Shown here: in pieces, positions 1-9,808 of the stretch | Numbering within the stretch: position 1 is the stretch's first letter | Layout of the letters: each line of letters starts with the position of its first letter | NCBI GenBank assembly: GCA_963169645.1 | Contig: CAUJCO010000013.1 | Coordinates: forward strand, 62,001-126,000 | DNA from: Bacteroidota bacterium | Lineage (GTDB): Bacteria > Bacteroidota > Bacteroidia > Chitinophagales > JADIYW01 | Reading direction: 5' to 3' | DNA: 64,000 nt | Position numbers and translations under genes: made by a program | Notes under the pieces: model-generated | What the model saw: the letters and a program-made list of their open reading frames with translations, nothing else | Told to the model about the DNA's origin: nothing | Database searches by the model: none

Positions 1-43
1 CGAATATATTCATGAAAATGTCTATAAATTAAAACAAAAATGA
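1..43 (+). CDS. C-terminal end of an unidentified upstream gene (partial)
   Basis: Reading from base 2, an open frame runs to a TGA at 41-43 and encodes EYIHENVYKLKQK. The residue mix (alternating charged, aromatic and Lys/Gln residues) is like a real protein C-terminus, and the frame is open to the window edge. Only 13 residues are visible, so the family cannot be named. It could be chance. Confidence 0.3.
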   Translation, partial: EYIHENVYKLKQK

Positions 44-123
44 AGTAATACGGTTTATACTGTCGTATTTATATGAAAACTAAGGTTTTATATTGAGATA
101 GCATACTTTTTCCCAATTAATAA

Positions 124-261
124 GTGTATATTATAAGTAGTTTACGGCAGCAATTCACAAAAGAAAATTACCAAATCTTTATTTGTGGACAACTTTACGG
201 TATTGATTTTGAAAAACAAGCAGTTACTGTTAATTTTGCACCGATTTTTAAAAATAAATAG
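124..261 (+). pseudogene. Short coding-like ORF just before atpD, possible gene remnant
   Basis: A 45-codon frame opens right after a TAA at 121-123 and ends with TAG at 259-261, 12 bases before atpD. Its translation includes YQIFICGQLYGIDFEKQAV and ends in APIFKNK, with codon use like the neighbours. There is no ATG; GTG at 124 is the only usual alternative start and lacks a visible ribosome site. It resembles the tail of a degraded gene, or a short gene with an atypical start. No family is recognised. Confidence 0.3.
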
Positions 262-1779
<1,518 letters not shown>

Positions 1780-1861
1780 TGTAACAATAAATCAATTAAA
1801 GAATGAAATAAATAATGTTGAATAGCAAAATTTCATTTCATTACTAAATTAAATTATAAAA

Positions 1862-2107
1862 ATGCAATTAAACATTCTTACTCCGGAAAACAATATCTTC
1901 TCAGGCGAGGCAGAATCTGTACAATTAAATGGTATGGATGGTAAGTTTGAAATTTTGAACAACCACGCTCCTCTTATTGCTTCTTTAATTGAAGGTACGG
2001 TAAGAATTAAAACTGCCTCCGGAAAACAAGAGTTTAAACTAAAAAGTGGTATTGTGGAAGTTTTAAAAAACAATGTTTCTGTTTTAACAGAAGGTGTTGT
2101 TGAATAA
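1862..2107 (+). CDS. atpC: F1F0 ATP synthase subunit epsilon, short form
   Basis: Epsilon subunit of the F1 central stalk. The 81 residues cover only the N-terminal beta-sandwich (MQLNILTPENNIFSGEAESV, then GKFEILNNHAPLIASL) and stop after LTEGVVE. The C-terminal two-helix domain, which in longer epsilon subunits inhibits ATP hydrolysis, is absent. That length is usual in Bacteroidota, so this is not truncation by mutation. It lies 82 bases after atpD and is followed by a strong terminator, so the two are probably one transcript. Confidence 0.95.
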   Translation: MQLNILTPENNIFSGEAESVQLNGMDGKFEILNNHAPLIASLIEGTVRIKTASGKQEFKLKSGIVEVLKNNVSVLTEGVVE

Positions 2108-2130
2108 AACAAACCAAAATATGAATAAAA

Positions 2131-2155
2131 AAGGAGCCTAAGTGCTCCTTTTTTT
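2131..2155 (+). terminator. Intrinsic terminator after atpC
   Basis: Perfect 7-bp stem AAGGAGC/GCTCCTT (2131-2137 and 2144-2150) with a 6-base loop, running into seven T residues. It closes the atpD-atpC unit. Confidence 0.88.
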
Positions 2156-2291
2156 ATTTCCTATAATCAATATTATCTTCCATTCACCGAATAATTGAAA
2201 AAACATACCGAATACCAATTGATTTCTTAAAACTATCTTAACATTATTGACATATTGAAGAATAAAATCTATCTTAATGCTATAAAAAATT

Positions 2292-2684
2292 ATGTCTATG
2301 AAAACAGAAATTAAACTAATAGACATAGGAACCCGACTTATTGCTGCAGGAATCTTTGCATTCTCTGTATTTATGAAATTCACTTCAGCTGCTGCCTCTG
2401 TGTACGTATTCCAGTTAATTGGAATGGAGCCTGCCGGACGTTATGCCGTTGGTATCTTAGAATGTATCGCCATCGTGTTATTGCTTATTCCCAAAACTGC
2501 ATGGCGTGGTGCAATCTTAGGATCACTGATGATGTTTGGTGCAATTTGCATGCACTTAACTATCGGCGAAGTGAATATTCTAAACGATGGTGGCTTGATG
2601 TTCGCATCAGCAATTGTGGTACTATTCTGCTGTATTAGCGTTTTGGTATTCCACAAAACGGATTTAGAAACAGAATTGAATTAA
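2292..2684 (+). CDS. DoxX-like four-helix membrane protein
   Basis: A 130-residue protein with about four transmembrane helices (near 10-30, 50-67, 72-92 and 102-122) and few charges. The layout, with GTRLIAAGIFAFSVFMKF in helix 1 and GRYAVGILECIAIVLLLIP in helix 2, matches the DoxX/DoxX-like superfamily, whose members have mixed or unknown roles (some linked to redox or thiol stress). It stands alone after the atpC terminator and converges on the MFS-like gene with an 8-base gap. The ATG at 2298 is an alternative start. The fold class is fairly safe; the function is not known. Confidence 0.65.
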   Translation: MSMKTEIKLIDIGTRLIAAGIFAFSVFMKFTSAAASVYVFQLIGMEPAGRYAVGILECIAIVLLLIPKTAWRGAILGSLMMFGAICMHLTIGEVNILNDGGLMFASAIVVLFCCISVLVFHKTDLETELN

Positions 2685-2692
2685 ACTTTAGC

Positions 2693-3730
2693 TTATTTCG
2701 ATTTATACTTTCTCAAAATCCAGCCATTACAAAAAACAAATACCATACTCAATACGAGTAGAAATAGCGTATTTGTTTGAATATTTCTGAATTGTTGCAC
2801 GTAGGATGGCAATCCTGCGAGTATAATAGAAAAACCTAATGCAAGTCCGGCTCCTGTTGCCGGACTATTTTTTATCTGATGTTGAACCAAAACCATTGTA
2901 ATTGGTACGGCACTTTGCAAACAGACAATTCCAACACAAACCAATGGAAAATATTGTTTTCCAAATGTTAGAAAGAGTACAGAAAGTAATAAGGTAACAA
3001 AAATCCATTTTTTCCAACCTATCTTATCCGAAAAAAAACCACCCATCAATTTACCTAAAAAGGCGGCAACTGCCAATGATAATAATTGTAGGTTATTTCC
3101 ATAACTCATAACATGGAAAATATTCCAAAAAAGAGAACGCAAGGCTATGGACAATAATAAAATTAACATGACAAAATCATGCGTATCTAATAACTCAATA
3201 GTTTCGTTTGAATTTGATGTAGCATACAATGGAAAATCCAATTTTGATAAAAAAAATAGAATGACCAACAACAATGCAATAAAAACATAAAAATAAGCAA
3301 ATGAAGAAGCGCCTAAAATACCACCTATAATTAGCCCTACTACACCGGGCGAAGTAAATATGCCGGCTAACGTTGATTTACCTTTTTCTAATTGATAACA
3401 AACAGCACCGCCACAAACATGTATAATTGCTGACGCTGATGCACTAAAAAGTATTGCCCAAAAAACATTAAAATACGATATTACAACGGCACCTATCATA
3501 AGTAATATTGCTATTAAACTAAATGATTTTACTTCACGTACCTTATCTATCCATATTCCAACGGGTACTTGGCCGCCAAATGCAATAAATGCATAAATTA
3601 AAAATGAAATAGAAGTAAATTGAATATCGTGCTGCGTGGCAGACAACAATGCCAATAAATAACCGGCAATAAAATCATTGATTCCGTGCGAAACACCAAA
3701 AAGCGTTGCCATCTTATATTTGTGCTTCAT
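2693..3730 (-). CDS. MFS-like multi-pass transporter, last gene of a small-membrane-protein cluster
   Basis: A 345-residue, very hydrophobic protein with about 11 predicted membrane helices. The first helix (GVSHGINDFIAGYLLALL) and the charged loop after helix 2 (GIWIDKVREVKS) resemble the major facilitator superfamily, perhaps the fosmidomycin-resistance (Fsr) type. It is shorter than the usual 390-400 residues of that superfamily. Its ATG overlaps the stop of the preceding 102-aa gene in an ATGA arrangement, so translation of the two is probably coupled. The substrate cannot be read from the sequence. Confidence 0.6.
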   Translation of the reverse strand: MKHKYKMATLFGVSHGINDFIAGYLLALLSATQHDIQFTSISFLIYAFIAFGGQVPVGIWIDKVREVKSFSLIAILLMIGAVVISYFNVFWAILFSASASAIIHVCGGAVCYQLEKGKSTLAGIFTSPGVVGLIIGGILGASSFAYFYVFIALLLVILFFLSKLDFPLYATSNSNETIELLDTHDFVMLILLLSIALRSLFWNIFHVMSYGNNLQLLSLAVAAFLGKLMGGFFSDKIGWKKWIFVTLLLSVLFLTFGKQYFPLVCVGIVCLQSAVPITMVLVQHQIKNSPATGAGLALGFSIILAGLPSYVQQFRNIQTNTLFLLVLSMVFVFCNGWILRKYKSK

Positions 3731-4035
3731 AGTTGTATATTATTTATCCAAATTCCGATAAATGCAGATAACGTATTTTGCAAAAATGAAATCAACATGG
3801 CTTTATCTATCGGTTGATTTAAAAATAAAAACAAAATAAAACCTTCCGTAATTGCTACACCCGTTTCCAAAAAAAGTATATGTATGGATGTAGTATGATA
3901 TAAGATATTTAGCAGTGGCCAAGTAAGGCAATTAGCTAAAAACAAAATCAATAAACTATATCCTATTTTATCTCTATTAAAATAAAAATAGATGGGAATT
4001 TCTATCAGCAATGTCAGCAAAAAATAGGCAAGCAT
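3727..4035 (-). CDS. Small integral membrane protein of unknown function
   Basis: A 102-residue protein with about three to four hydrophobic helices (MLAYFLLTLLIEIPIYFYF at the start, then segments near 25-45, 50-70 and 80-98). No known family is recognised. It sits 3 bases after the 64-aa gene and overlaps the MFS-like gene by 4 bases, so it is almost certainly co-translated with it and may be a partner or accessory subunit of that transporter (inference). Confidence 0.65.
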   Translation of the reverse strand: MLAYFLLTLLIEIPIYFYFNRDKIGYSLLILFLANCLTWPLLNILYHTTSIHILFLETGVAITEGFILFLFLNQPIDKAMLISFLQNTLSAFIGIWINNIQL

Positions 4036-4038
4036 GCG

Positions 4039-4233
4039 TTATTTTTTCGAGCTTTCGTTTTTATAAACATACATAAAAATAAGAATACCCAATGCTGTCA
4101 TCAAGCCCATTACCCAAGGAAAATAATTAGCAGTTGAGCCACCCATTTTAAAACCGTTATCATCTAATGGAACATCGCCAAACGTAAATAAAGCTACGCT
4201 TAGTAAGCATGCAAACAAGATTGATTTCTTCAT
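4039..4233 (-). CDS. Small membrane protein, 64 aa
   Basis: Starts at the ATG at 4233 (MKKSILFACLLSVALFTFGD), not at an upstream in-frame ATG at 4299, because MKKSIL begins a classic signal-like segment and the previous gene ends one base earlier. After a short acidic linker (VPLDDNGFKMGG) comes a second hydrophobic helix at about 39-57 and a charged tail NESSKK. The family is unknown. It is part of the leftward five-gene chain and follows the 45-aa gene after one base. Confidence 0.55.
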   Translation of the reverse strand: MKKSILFACLLSVALFTFGDVPLDDNGFKMGGSTANYFPWVMGLMTALGILIFMYVYKNESSKK

Positions 4234-4234
4234 A

Positions 4235-4372
4235 TCATTTTTTAGTTTTGTTTCTATAAACCATAAAAAAAATAAGCAAAAGCACCACAATCGCAGCAAC
4301 TGTCATAATGGTAAATTGTTTACCCATGTATTCACCTATCAATGGCTTAGCTTGTAATATTTCCAACATCAT
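4235..4372 (-). CDS. Tiny single-helix membrane protein, 45 aa
   Basis: The frame from ATG at 4372 (a second ATG is at 4369) to TGA at 4235-4237 encodes 45 residues: a short amphipathic N-terminus (MMLEILQAKPLIGEYMGKQ), one helix of about 18 residues (MTVAAIVVLLLIFFMVY) and a basic tail RNKTKK. It overlaps the 59-aa gene by 26 bases and ends one base before the 64-aa gene. Such tight packing on one strand, with each product a membrane protein, supports a real gene despite its size. The function is unknown. Confidence 0.5.
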   Translation of the reverse strand: MMLEILQAKPLIGEYMGKQFTIMTVAAIVVLLLIFFMVYRNKTKK

Positions 4373-4526
4373 TGTTCTTTTTATTTTTCTTTTTTACGTA
4401 TGAAATTACATATATAACGGTAAATATGCCGGCTGCAAGCACTACTACTAATAATAAAAAAGGAATCGCTAAAACGATTGGAGATACAGCATCTAAAACA
4501 ACCATCGATAAAAGAAAATTAGGCAT
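4347..4526 (-). CDS. Tiny single-helix membrane protein, 59 aa
   Basis: Runs from ATG at 4526 to TAA at 4347-4349 and encodes 59 residues starting MPNFLLSMVVLDAVSPIV. One long hydrophobic stretch at about 16-43 is followed by a lysine-rich cytoplasmic-type tail (YVKKKNKKNND). It is the first visible gene of the leftward chain of five membrane-protein genes and overlaps the next by 26 bases. No family is recognised. Confidence 0.5.
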   Translation of the reverse strand: MPNFLLSMVVLDAVSPIVLAIPFLLLVVVLAAGIFTVIYVISYVKKKNKKNNDVGNITS

Positions 4527-4621
4527 CTGTGTTATTTTAAAAATTAAAATAAGTTGTACTAAACTAAATTTACAAAATCTCTATTAAAATAGCACCTATA
4601 AATACTTAAGATATGCTAATA

Positions 4622-5089
4622 CTAATATCGAATGGATTTTTTGACACGTTGAATTTCTTTTTGCGAATCGCGTTCTTTAATGGTTTCACGTTTGTCAAAA
4701 GCTTTTTTACCGCGTGCTAATACAATTTCTATTTTGGCAATGCCACGTTCATTAAAAAAAAGCTTATACGGAATTATCGTTAATCCTTTTTCTTTTATTT
4801 TAGATTCTAATCTGCGAATTTCTTTTTTGTTCAATAAAAGTTTACGCAAACGCATCGGTTCGTGGTTAGCATAACTCCCATTTTTATATTCCGAAATATG
4901 CAAACTTTTCAGCCATAGTTCACTGTTTTTAAAATAACAAAAACTGTCGCCCATGTTCACTTTCCCCTCTTTCACCGATTTAATTTCTGTTCCGGTAAGC
5001 ACTATGCCTGCCTTAAACGATTCTATAAACTCGTAGTTGTACGCAGCTTTCCGGTTTACAATTAAAGGCAGTTCAAATTTTTTGCTCAC
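4622..5089 (-). CDS. smpB: SsrA-binding protein SmpB
   Basis: RNA-binding partner of tmRNA in trans-translation, which frees stalled ribosomes and tags the unfinished protein for degradation. The 155 residues match the family in length and motifs: IVNRKAAYNYEFIESFKAGI, then GTEIKSVKEGKVNMGDSFCY, NGSYANHEPMRLRKLLLNK and a basic C-terminal tail (KKAFDKRETIKERDSQKE) that becomes helical on the ribosome. A TAACTTTG box lies only 5 bases upstream of the ATG, so the mRNA may be nearly leaderless. The tmRNA gene itself is not in this window. Confidence 0.97.
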   Translation of the reverse strand: MSKKFELPLIVNRKAAYNYEFIESFKAGIVLTGTEIKSVKEGKVNMGDSFCYFKNSELWLKSLHISEYKNGSYANHEPMRLRKLLLNKKEIRRLESKIKEKGLTIIPYKLFFNERGIAKIEIVLARGKKAFDKRETIKERDSQKEIQRVKKSIRY

Positions 5090-5164
5090 ACAACAAAGTT
5101 ACAATTTATGCTTGCACATTTATGATTTCAGATTTATTTTTTTATTGTAACTTGTAATCGTACA

Positions 5165-5194
5165 TTGTAAATCTGAATTCTGAAATTATATTTA
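5165..5194 (+). promoter_or_regulatory. Possible promoter of the spmAB-like gene
   Basis: TTG at 5165-5167, 19 bases, then TATATTTA at 5187-5194, close to the Bacteroidota primary-sigma pattern (TTTG, 17-20 bases, TAnnTTTG) though the final G is missing. The gene starts at 5205, giving a very short leader. Confidence 0.35.
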
Positions 5195-5204
5195 AAATCA
5201 TTGT

Positions 5205-6449
5205 ATGGTACTCAACTATATTTGGATATTATTTTTTGTTATTGCATTCATCATCGTTGTATTTAAGCTAATTATTTTTGGAGATGTTACGGCAATGACT
5301 GCGACCGTAAATGCTATTACGGATTCTTCCAAAACTGCATTTGAAATTTCACTCGGATTAACCGGTGTCATGTGTTTCTGGTTAGGCATCATGAAAGTAG
5401 GTGAAAGAGGTGGTGCAATTGCAATTTTTTCAAGATTGATAAGTCCATTTTTTTCTCGCTTATTTCCCGAAATCCCAAAAGACCATCCGGCAATGGGTAG
5501 CATCTTAATGAACTATTCTGCCAACATGCTCGGATTGGATAATGCGGCAACACCATTGGGATTGAAGGCAATGAAAGAACTACAAGAAATTAACCCAAAT
5601 AAGGAACAAGCTTCCAATGCCATGATTATGTTTTTGACACTAAACACGGCTGGATTTACCATTATTCCGGTAAGTATTATTGCATTTAGAGCAACTGCCG
5701 GAGCCGTCAATCCAACAGATATTTTTTTACCGCTTTTAATTGCTACTTATGGCGGCATGATTTCCGGATTGATATTATGCACGTTTATTCAGAAAATAAA
5801 ATGGGATACTGTGCTAACGGCTTGGGTGCTTGGTATAGTAGGTTTTATTGGTGGTTTAACGTATTTGTTTAGTGCATTGCCTAAAGAAACTATGGAAAAT
5901 ATTAGCAATGTGATTGGTGGCATAATCATATTTTCCGTTATCATTACATTTATTGTATTTGCCTATACAAAAAAAGTAGATGTGTACGAATCCTTTATTG
6001 ATGGTGCAAAAGAAGGCTTTGAAGTAGCTGTAAAAATTATTCCCTATTTAGTGGCGATGTTAGTTGGCATTGGTGTTTTCAGAGCCAGCGGTGGCATGGA
6101 ATTTATTACCAATGGCATTGCCTACATATTTCAAAATCTGCATTTAGACACCCGATTTGTGGATGCATTGCCTGTTGCTATAATGAAACCATTTAGTGGT
6201 AGTGGTGCACGTGGTTTAATGGTAGATTTAATAAAACCGGTTACGGAAGGCGGTTTGGGTGCAGATAGTTTTGCCGGAAGATTAGCCGGTATTTTTAATG
6301 GAAGCCACGATACTACATTTTACGTGTTGGCCGTTTACTTTGGCTCTGTTGCCATAAAAAAAACAAGATATGTTGTTGCCACGAGTTTATTCGCTGAACT
6401 AGTTAGTATAATTTTGAGTATAGTGGTTTGTTATATTTTCTTTGGATAA
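5205..6449 (+). CDS. Fused SpmA-SpmB 'spore maturation' / nucleoside-recognition (Gate) membrane protein
   Basis: A 414-residue polytopic membrane protein. Residues about 1-200 match SpmA (LGLTGVMCFWLGIMKVGE, NMLGLDNAATPLGLKAM, MIMFLTLNTAGFTIIPVS). Residues about 230-414 match SpmB (FIDGAKEGFEVAVKIIPYL, MKPFSGSGARGLM, GSHDTTFYVLAVYFGSV). In Bacillus these are separate proteins needed for spore-core dehydration; in Bacteroidota they occur as one chain in non-sporulating cells, where the role is unknown. Both halves carry Gate-type (nucleoside recognition) domains, suggesting transport or channel gating. Family assignment is safe, function is not. Confidence 0.85.
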   Translation: MVLNYIWILFFVIAFIIVVFKLIIFGDVTAMTATVNAITDSSKTAFEISLGLTGVMCFWLGIMKVGERGGAIAIFSRLISPFFSRLFPEIPKDHPAMGSILMNYSANMLGLDNAATPLGLKAMKELQEINPNKEQASNAMIMFLTLNTAGFTIIPVSIIAFRATAGAVNPTDIFLPLLIATYGGMISGLILCTFIQKIKWDTVLTAWVLGIVGFIGGLTYLFSALPKETMENISNVIGGIIIFSVIITFIVFAYTKKVDVYESFIDGAKEGFEVAVKIIPYLVAMLVGIGVFRASGGMEFITNGIAYIFQNLHLDTRFVDALPVAIMKPFSGSGARGLMVDLIKPVTEGGLGADSFAGRLAGIFNGSHDTTFYVLAVYFGSVAIKKTRYVVATSLFAELVSIILSIVVCYIFFG

Positions 6450-6460
6450 TTTATCAAGAT

Positions 6461-6490
6461 AAAAAAAACAACTTGCTCATTCATCAAGTT
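6461..6490 (-). terminator. Intrinsic terminator after glnS
   Basis: Read on the minus strand, AACTTG and CAAGTT form a 6-bp stem with a 9-base loop, followed by eight T residues. It touches the glnS stop codon. The stem is short, so termination may be partial. Confidence 0.5.
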
Positions 6491-8133
6491 CATTTCGACC
6501 AATTATCTTTTAATCCAACCGTTTTATTAAAGATAATATTGGAAGATGTTGAATCTTTATCTAAATAGAAATATCCTTTGCGTAAGAATTGAAAATGATG
6601 TTCTAACGTTGCACTTTGCAAAGCCGGTTCTGCAAATGCTTTTGGAATCACATGCAAACTATTTTCGTTGATATAATCTTTGAAATCACCTTCTTCATCC
6701 GAAGGATTTTCTACTTTAAATAATCTATCATATTCGCGAATTTCTACCGGAATTGCATACGCAGCACTTACCCAATGTAAGGTGCCTTGCACTTTTATGC
6801 CGGAAGTATCTTTACCACTTTGGCTATCTGCATGATATGTACAATGTATCTCTATTACATTACCACTCGCATCTTTCATCACTTCATTACATGTAACAAT
6901 AAAAGCTCCTTTTAATCGGATGGCTTTTCCTACTTCCATTTTAAATATTTTCTTTTGTGGCGTTTCCACAAAGTCATCCCGTTCTATAAAAATTTCTTTA
7001 GTAAATGTTACGGCACGTGTGCCGCCGTTTTCATCTTCCGGATTATTTTCTATATCTAATAAAAGTTCGTTTTCTAAGTTGGTAATTATCACTTTAACCG
7101 GATTAAAAACCACCATTCTACGCAAAGAAATTTTATTTAAATCTTCGCGTGTACAAAATTCCAAGAGTGAAAATTCATTTATCTTTTCGCGTTTGGCGAT
7201 GCCTGCTTTTTCACAAAATTGACGGATAGCCGTAGCCGTAATTCCGCGACGACGCATACCGGAAATAGTTGGCATTCTTGGGTCGTCCCAACCATTTACA
7301 TGTTGTTCATTTACCAACTGCAATAATTTGCGTTTGCTCATTACGGTATAGTTGACATTTACACGGGCAAACTCATATTGTTTGGATGGATAGATACCCA
7401 ATTTGGCAATCAACCAATCATATACTTCACGATGTGGAACAAACTCTAATGTGCAAATAGAATGTGTAATCTTTTCGATAGAGTCGCTTTGTCCGTGTGC
7501 AAAATCATACATTGGATAAATACACCATTTATCGCCGGTTCTATGATGGTGTGCAAATTTGATGCGATATAATAACGGGTCACGCATCAACATATTGGAT
7601 GAAGACATGTTTATTTTAGCACGCAATGTTTTTTCACCTTCTTTAAACGCACCTTCTTTCATTTTGGTAAATAATTCCAAATTTTCAGCTACACTTCTAT
7701 CTCTGTAAGGAGAGTTTTTTCCGGCTTCCGTAGGTGTTCCTTTTTGTGCAGCTATCTCATCTGCTGTTAAATCACAAACATACGCATCGCCTTGTTTTAT
7801 TAGCTGAATGGCGTATGCATATAACGTATCAAAATAATCGCTGGCATAAAATACATTTGCCCATTTAAACCCTAACCATTGCACATCTTGTTGAATGCTT
7901 TCAACATATTCTGTATCTTCTGTAACCGGATTGGTATCATCAAAACGAAGATTCGTTTTTCCGCCAAATTTTTCAGCAACACCAAAATTTAAACAAATAG
8001 AAGCAGCATGTCCCATGTGTAAATAACCATTTGGCTCCGGCGGAAAACGCGTTAATATCGTATCATATTTTCCGTTTTTTAAATCTTGCTCTACAATCTC
8101 TTCTATAAAATTTGATGTCTTAATCTCTTCCAT
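6490..8133 (-). CDS. glnS: Glutaminyl-tRNA synthetase
   Basis: Class I aminoacyl-tRNA synthetase that charges tRNA-Gln directly. It carries PPEPNGYLHMGHA (HIGH motif), DDTNPVTEDTEYVESI, the Gln-binding segment around WCIYPMYDFAHGQSD, and MSKRKLLQLV (KMSKS motif); the C-terminal beta-barrel anticodon domain ends at DNWSK. I chose the ATG at 8133 (MEEIKTSNFIEEIVEQDL) as family members begin near here; in-frame ATGs at 8145 and 8166 would add 4 or 11 residues of little family character. Length, 547 aa, equals the usual about 550. gltX lies upstream on the same strand, so the two related synthetases may be co-transcribed. Confidence 0.96.
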   Translation of the reverse strand: MEEIKTSNFIEEIVEQDLKNGKYDTILTRFPPEPNGYLHMGHAASICLNFGVAEKFGGKTNLRFDDTNPVTEDTEYVESIQQDVQWLGFKWANVFYASDYFDTLYAYAIQLIKQGDAYVCDLTADEIAAQKGTPTEAGKNSPYRDRSVAENLELFTKMKEGAFKEGEKTLRAKINMSSSNMLMRDPLLYRIKFAHHHRTGDKWCIYPMYDFAHGQSDSIEKITHSICTLEFVPHREVYDWLIAKLGIYPSKQYEFARVNVNYTVMSKRKLLQLVNEQHVNGWDDPRMPTISGMRRRGITATAIRQFCEKAGIAKREKINEFSLLEFCTREDLNKISLRRMVVFNPVKVIITNLENELLLDIENNPEDENGGTRAVTFTKEIFIERDDFVETPQKKIFKMEVGKAIRLKGAFIVTCNEVMKDASGNVIEIHCTYHADSQSGKDTSGIKVQGTLHWVSAAYAIPVEIREYDRLFKVENPSDEEGDFKDYINENSLHVIPKAFAEPALQSATLEHHFQFLRKGYFYLDKDSTSSNIIFNKTVGLKDNWSK

Positions 8134-8201
8134 TTTCTTATTCATTTTTATCAACCTACAACTCAATATCTTCCATTTAATTTTATTGCAATCCTAAAAA
8201 A

Positions 8202-9701
8202 TCACAATTGGCTATAACAGTTTTTAATACGTTGAATACTTTCCGTTTTTCCGAACAATAACATCAAATCCGGAATTGCCGGCCCAGATAATTCGCCGAC
8301 CAAACTCACGCGTAAAAACTTCATAAAGTCGCCCATTTTCAACGTTTGTTCTGTAACATATGTTTTTAAATAAGCTTCTAAATCACTCGCGTTTTCTGGT
8401 GCATGTAATAAACTTTGCTCCAAACTATCCAAGTTCAATGTATCTTTAATTTTGTTTACTTTTTCCAAATTAGCAGAATCATATTTTTCGGTTGCTTTAA
8501 ATATGTAACCAAAGTTTTCTACATCATTGATAAACACCATACGTTCTTTTATTAGTGCCATCGCTTGTGTTAAATTAGCATCCTCTTGTACACCAAATTT
8601 TTCTTCAACTATATTTTTCACTAACGTTGCCAATCGTTCGTTGCTTGTATGTTTGATGTATTCTGCATTAAACCATTTTGCTTTTTCAAAATCAAACTTG
8701 GCACCTGCTTTATGAATATTATCTAAACTAAATGCTTGTATCAATTCTTCTTTTGTAAAAATTTCTTGTTCTGTTCCGGGATTCCATCCTAAGAATGCCA
8801 ACATATTTAATACTGCCTCAGGCAAGTAACCCCGTTGTTTGTAGCCGCTACTTATTTCTTGGCTAACCGGATCTTTCCACTCTAATGGAAAAACAGGAAA
8901 GCCTAAACGGTCGCCGTCGCGTTTGCTTAATTTTCCATTTCCATCCGGTTTTAATAATAAGGGTAAATGGGCAAATTTCGGCATCGCATCTTCCCAACCT
9001 AAAAAACGATATAACAACACATGCAGTGGTGCACTTGGCAACCACTCTTCGCCACGAATAACGTGTGTAATTTTCATGATATAATCGTCGCATACATTGG
9101 CTAAATGATATGTTGGCATACCATCGCTTTTCAACAAGACTTTATCATCCATTTGGGTGGTTTGCACCATCACATTTCCACGAATTTCATCTGTAAATCG
9201 AATAGTTTCATCTTCCGGAATTTTAATGCGAATAACATACGGTTCATTCTTAGCTAAGCGTTGTGCCACTTCTTGTTCCGAAAGTGTTATCGAATTTTTG
9301 CCGTGCATACGTGTAACCGCATCATATTTAAAATTAGGAAAAGTATTTTTCAAATATTCCAAATCCGATTCGGTATCAAAAGCATAATACGCTAATCCTC
9401 GGTGAAGCAATTGCTCTGCATATTGACGGTACATTCCTTTTCGGTCGCTTTGACGATAGGGTGCATGCGTTCCTTCTCCAAAACCTACGCCTTCGTTTGG
9501 TTCAATTCCCATCCATTTTAAGGATTCAATAATATATTGTTCTGCTCCGGGTACAAATCTATTTTGATCTGTATCTTCAATTCGTAAAATAAAATCACCT
9601 TGGTGTTTTTTGGCAAATAAATAATTATACAATGCCGTGCGGACACCACCTATATGAAGCGGACCGGTTGGGCTGGGAGCAAATCGAACTCGAACAGACA
9701 T
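8202..9701 (-). CDS. gltX: Glutamyl-tRNA synthetase
   Basis: Class I synthetase that attaches Glu to tRNA-Glu. The 499 residues open with VRVRFAPSPTGPLHIGG (HIGH motif at about 17-20), followed by RIEDTDQNR, the HVIRGEEWLPSAPLH signature and GKLSKRDGDR (KMSKS motif, near 260). The C-terminal half is the helical anticodon-binding cage. The presence of GlnRS next door means this enzyme is expected to be discriminating, charging only tRNA-Glu (inference). It is followed by glnS on the same strand. Confidence 0.97.
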   Translation of the reverse strand: MSVRVRFAPSPTGPLHIGGVRTALYNYLFAKKHQGDFILRIEDTDQNRFVPGAEQYIIESLKWMGIEPNEGVGFGEGTHAPYRQSDRKGMYRQYAEQLLHRGLAYYAFDTESDLEYLKNTFPNFKYDAVTRMHGKNSITLSEQEVAQRLAKNEPYVIRIKIPEDETIRFTDEIRGNVMVQTTQMDDKVLLKSDGMPTYHLANVCDDYIMKITHVIRGEEWLPSAPLHVLLYRFLGWEDAMPKFAHLPLLLKPDGNGKLSKRDGDRLGFPVFPLEWKDPVSQEISSGYKQRGYLPEAVLNMLAFLGWNPGTEQEIFTKEELIQAFSLDNIHKAGAKFDFEKAKWFNAEYIKHTSNERLATLVKNIVEEKFGVQEDANLTQAMALIKERMVFINDVENFGYIFKATEKYDSANLEKVNKIKDTLNLDSLEQSLLHAPENASDLEAYLKTYVTEQTLKMGDFMKFLRVSLVGELSGPAIPDLMLLFGKTESIQRIKNCYSQL

Positions 9702-9808
9702 AATTTGAAAGTGTTATATTTAGGATGTAAATTTAGGCAATTATATTTTTTTATTGAATAAGCTAACATCATTTTCCAATTAATACTTCTACAAATCTAT
9801 TTTCCTGC

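Noticed and set aside
4372-4587. 71-aa plus-strand ORF in the small-membrane-protein cluster
   Set aside because: Opposite the 59-aa gene and without a signal or family; the minus-strand genes form a tight overlapping chain.
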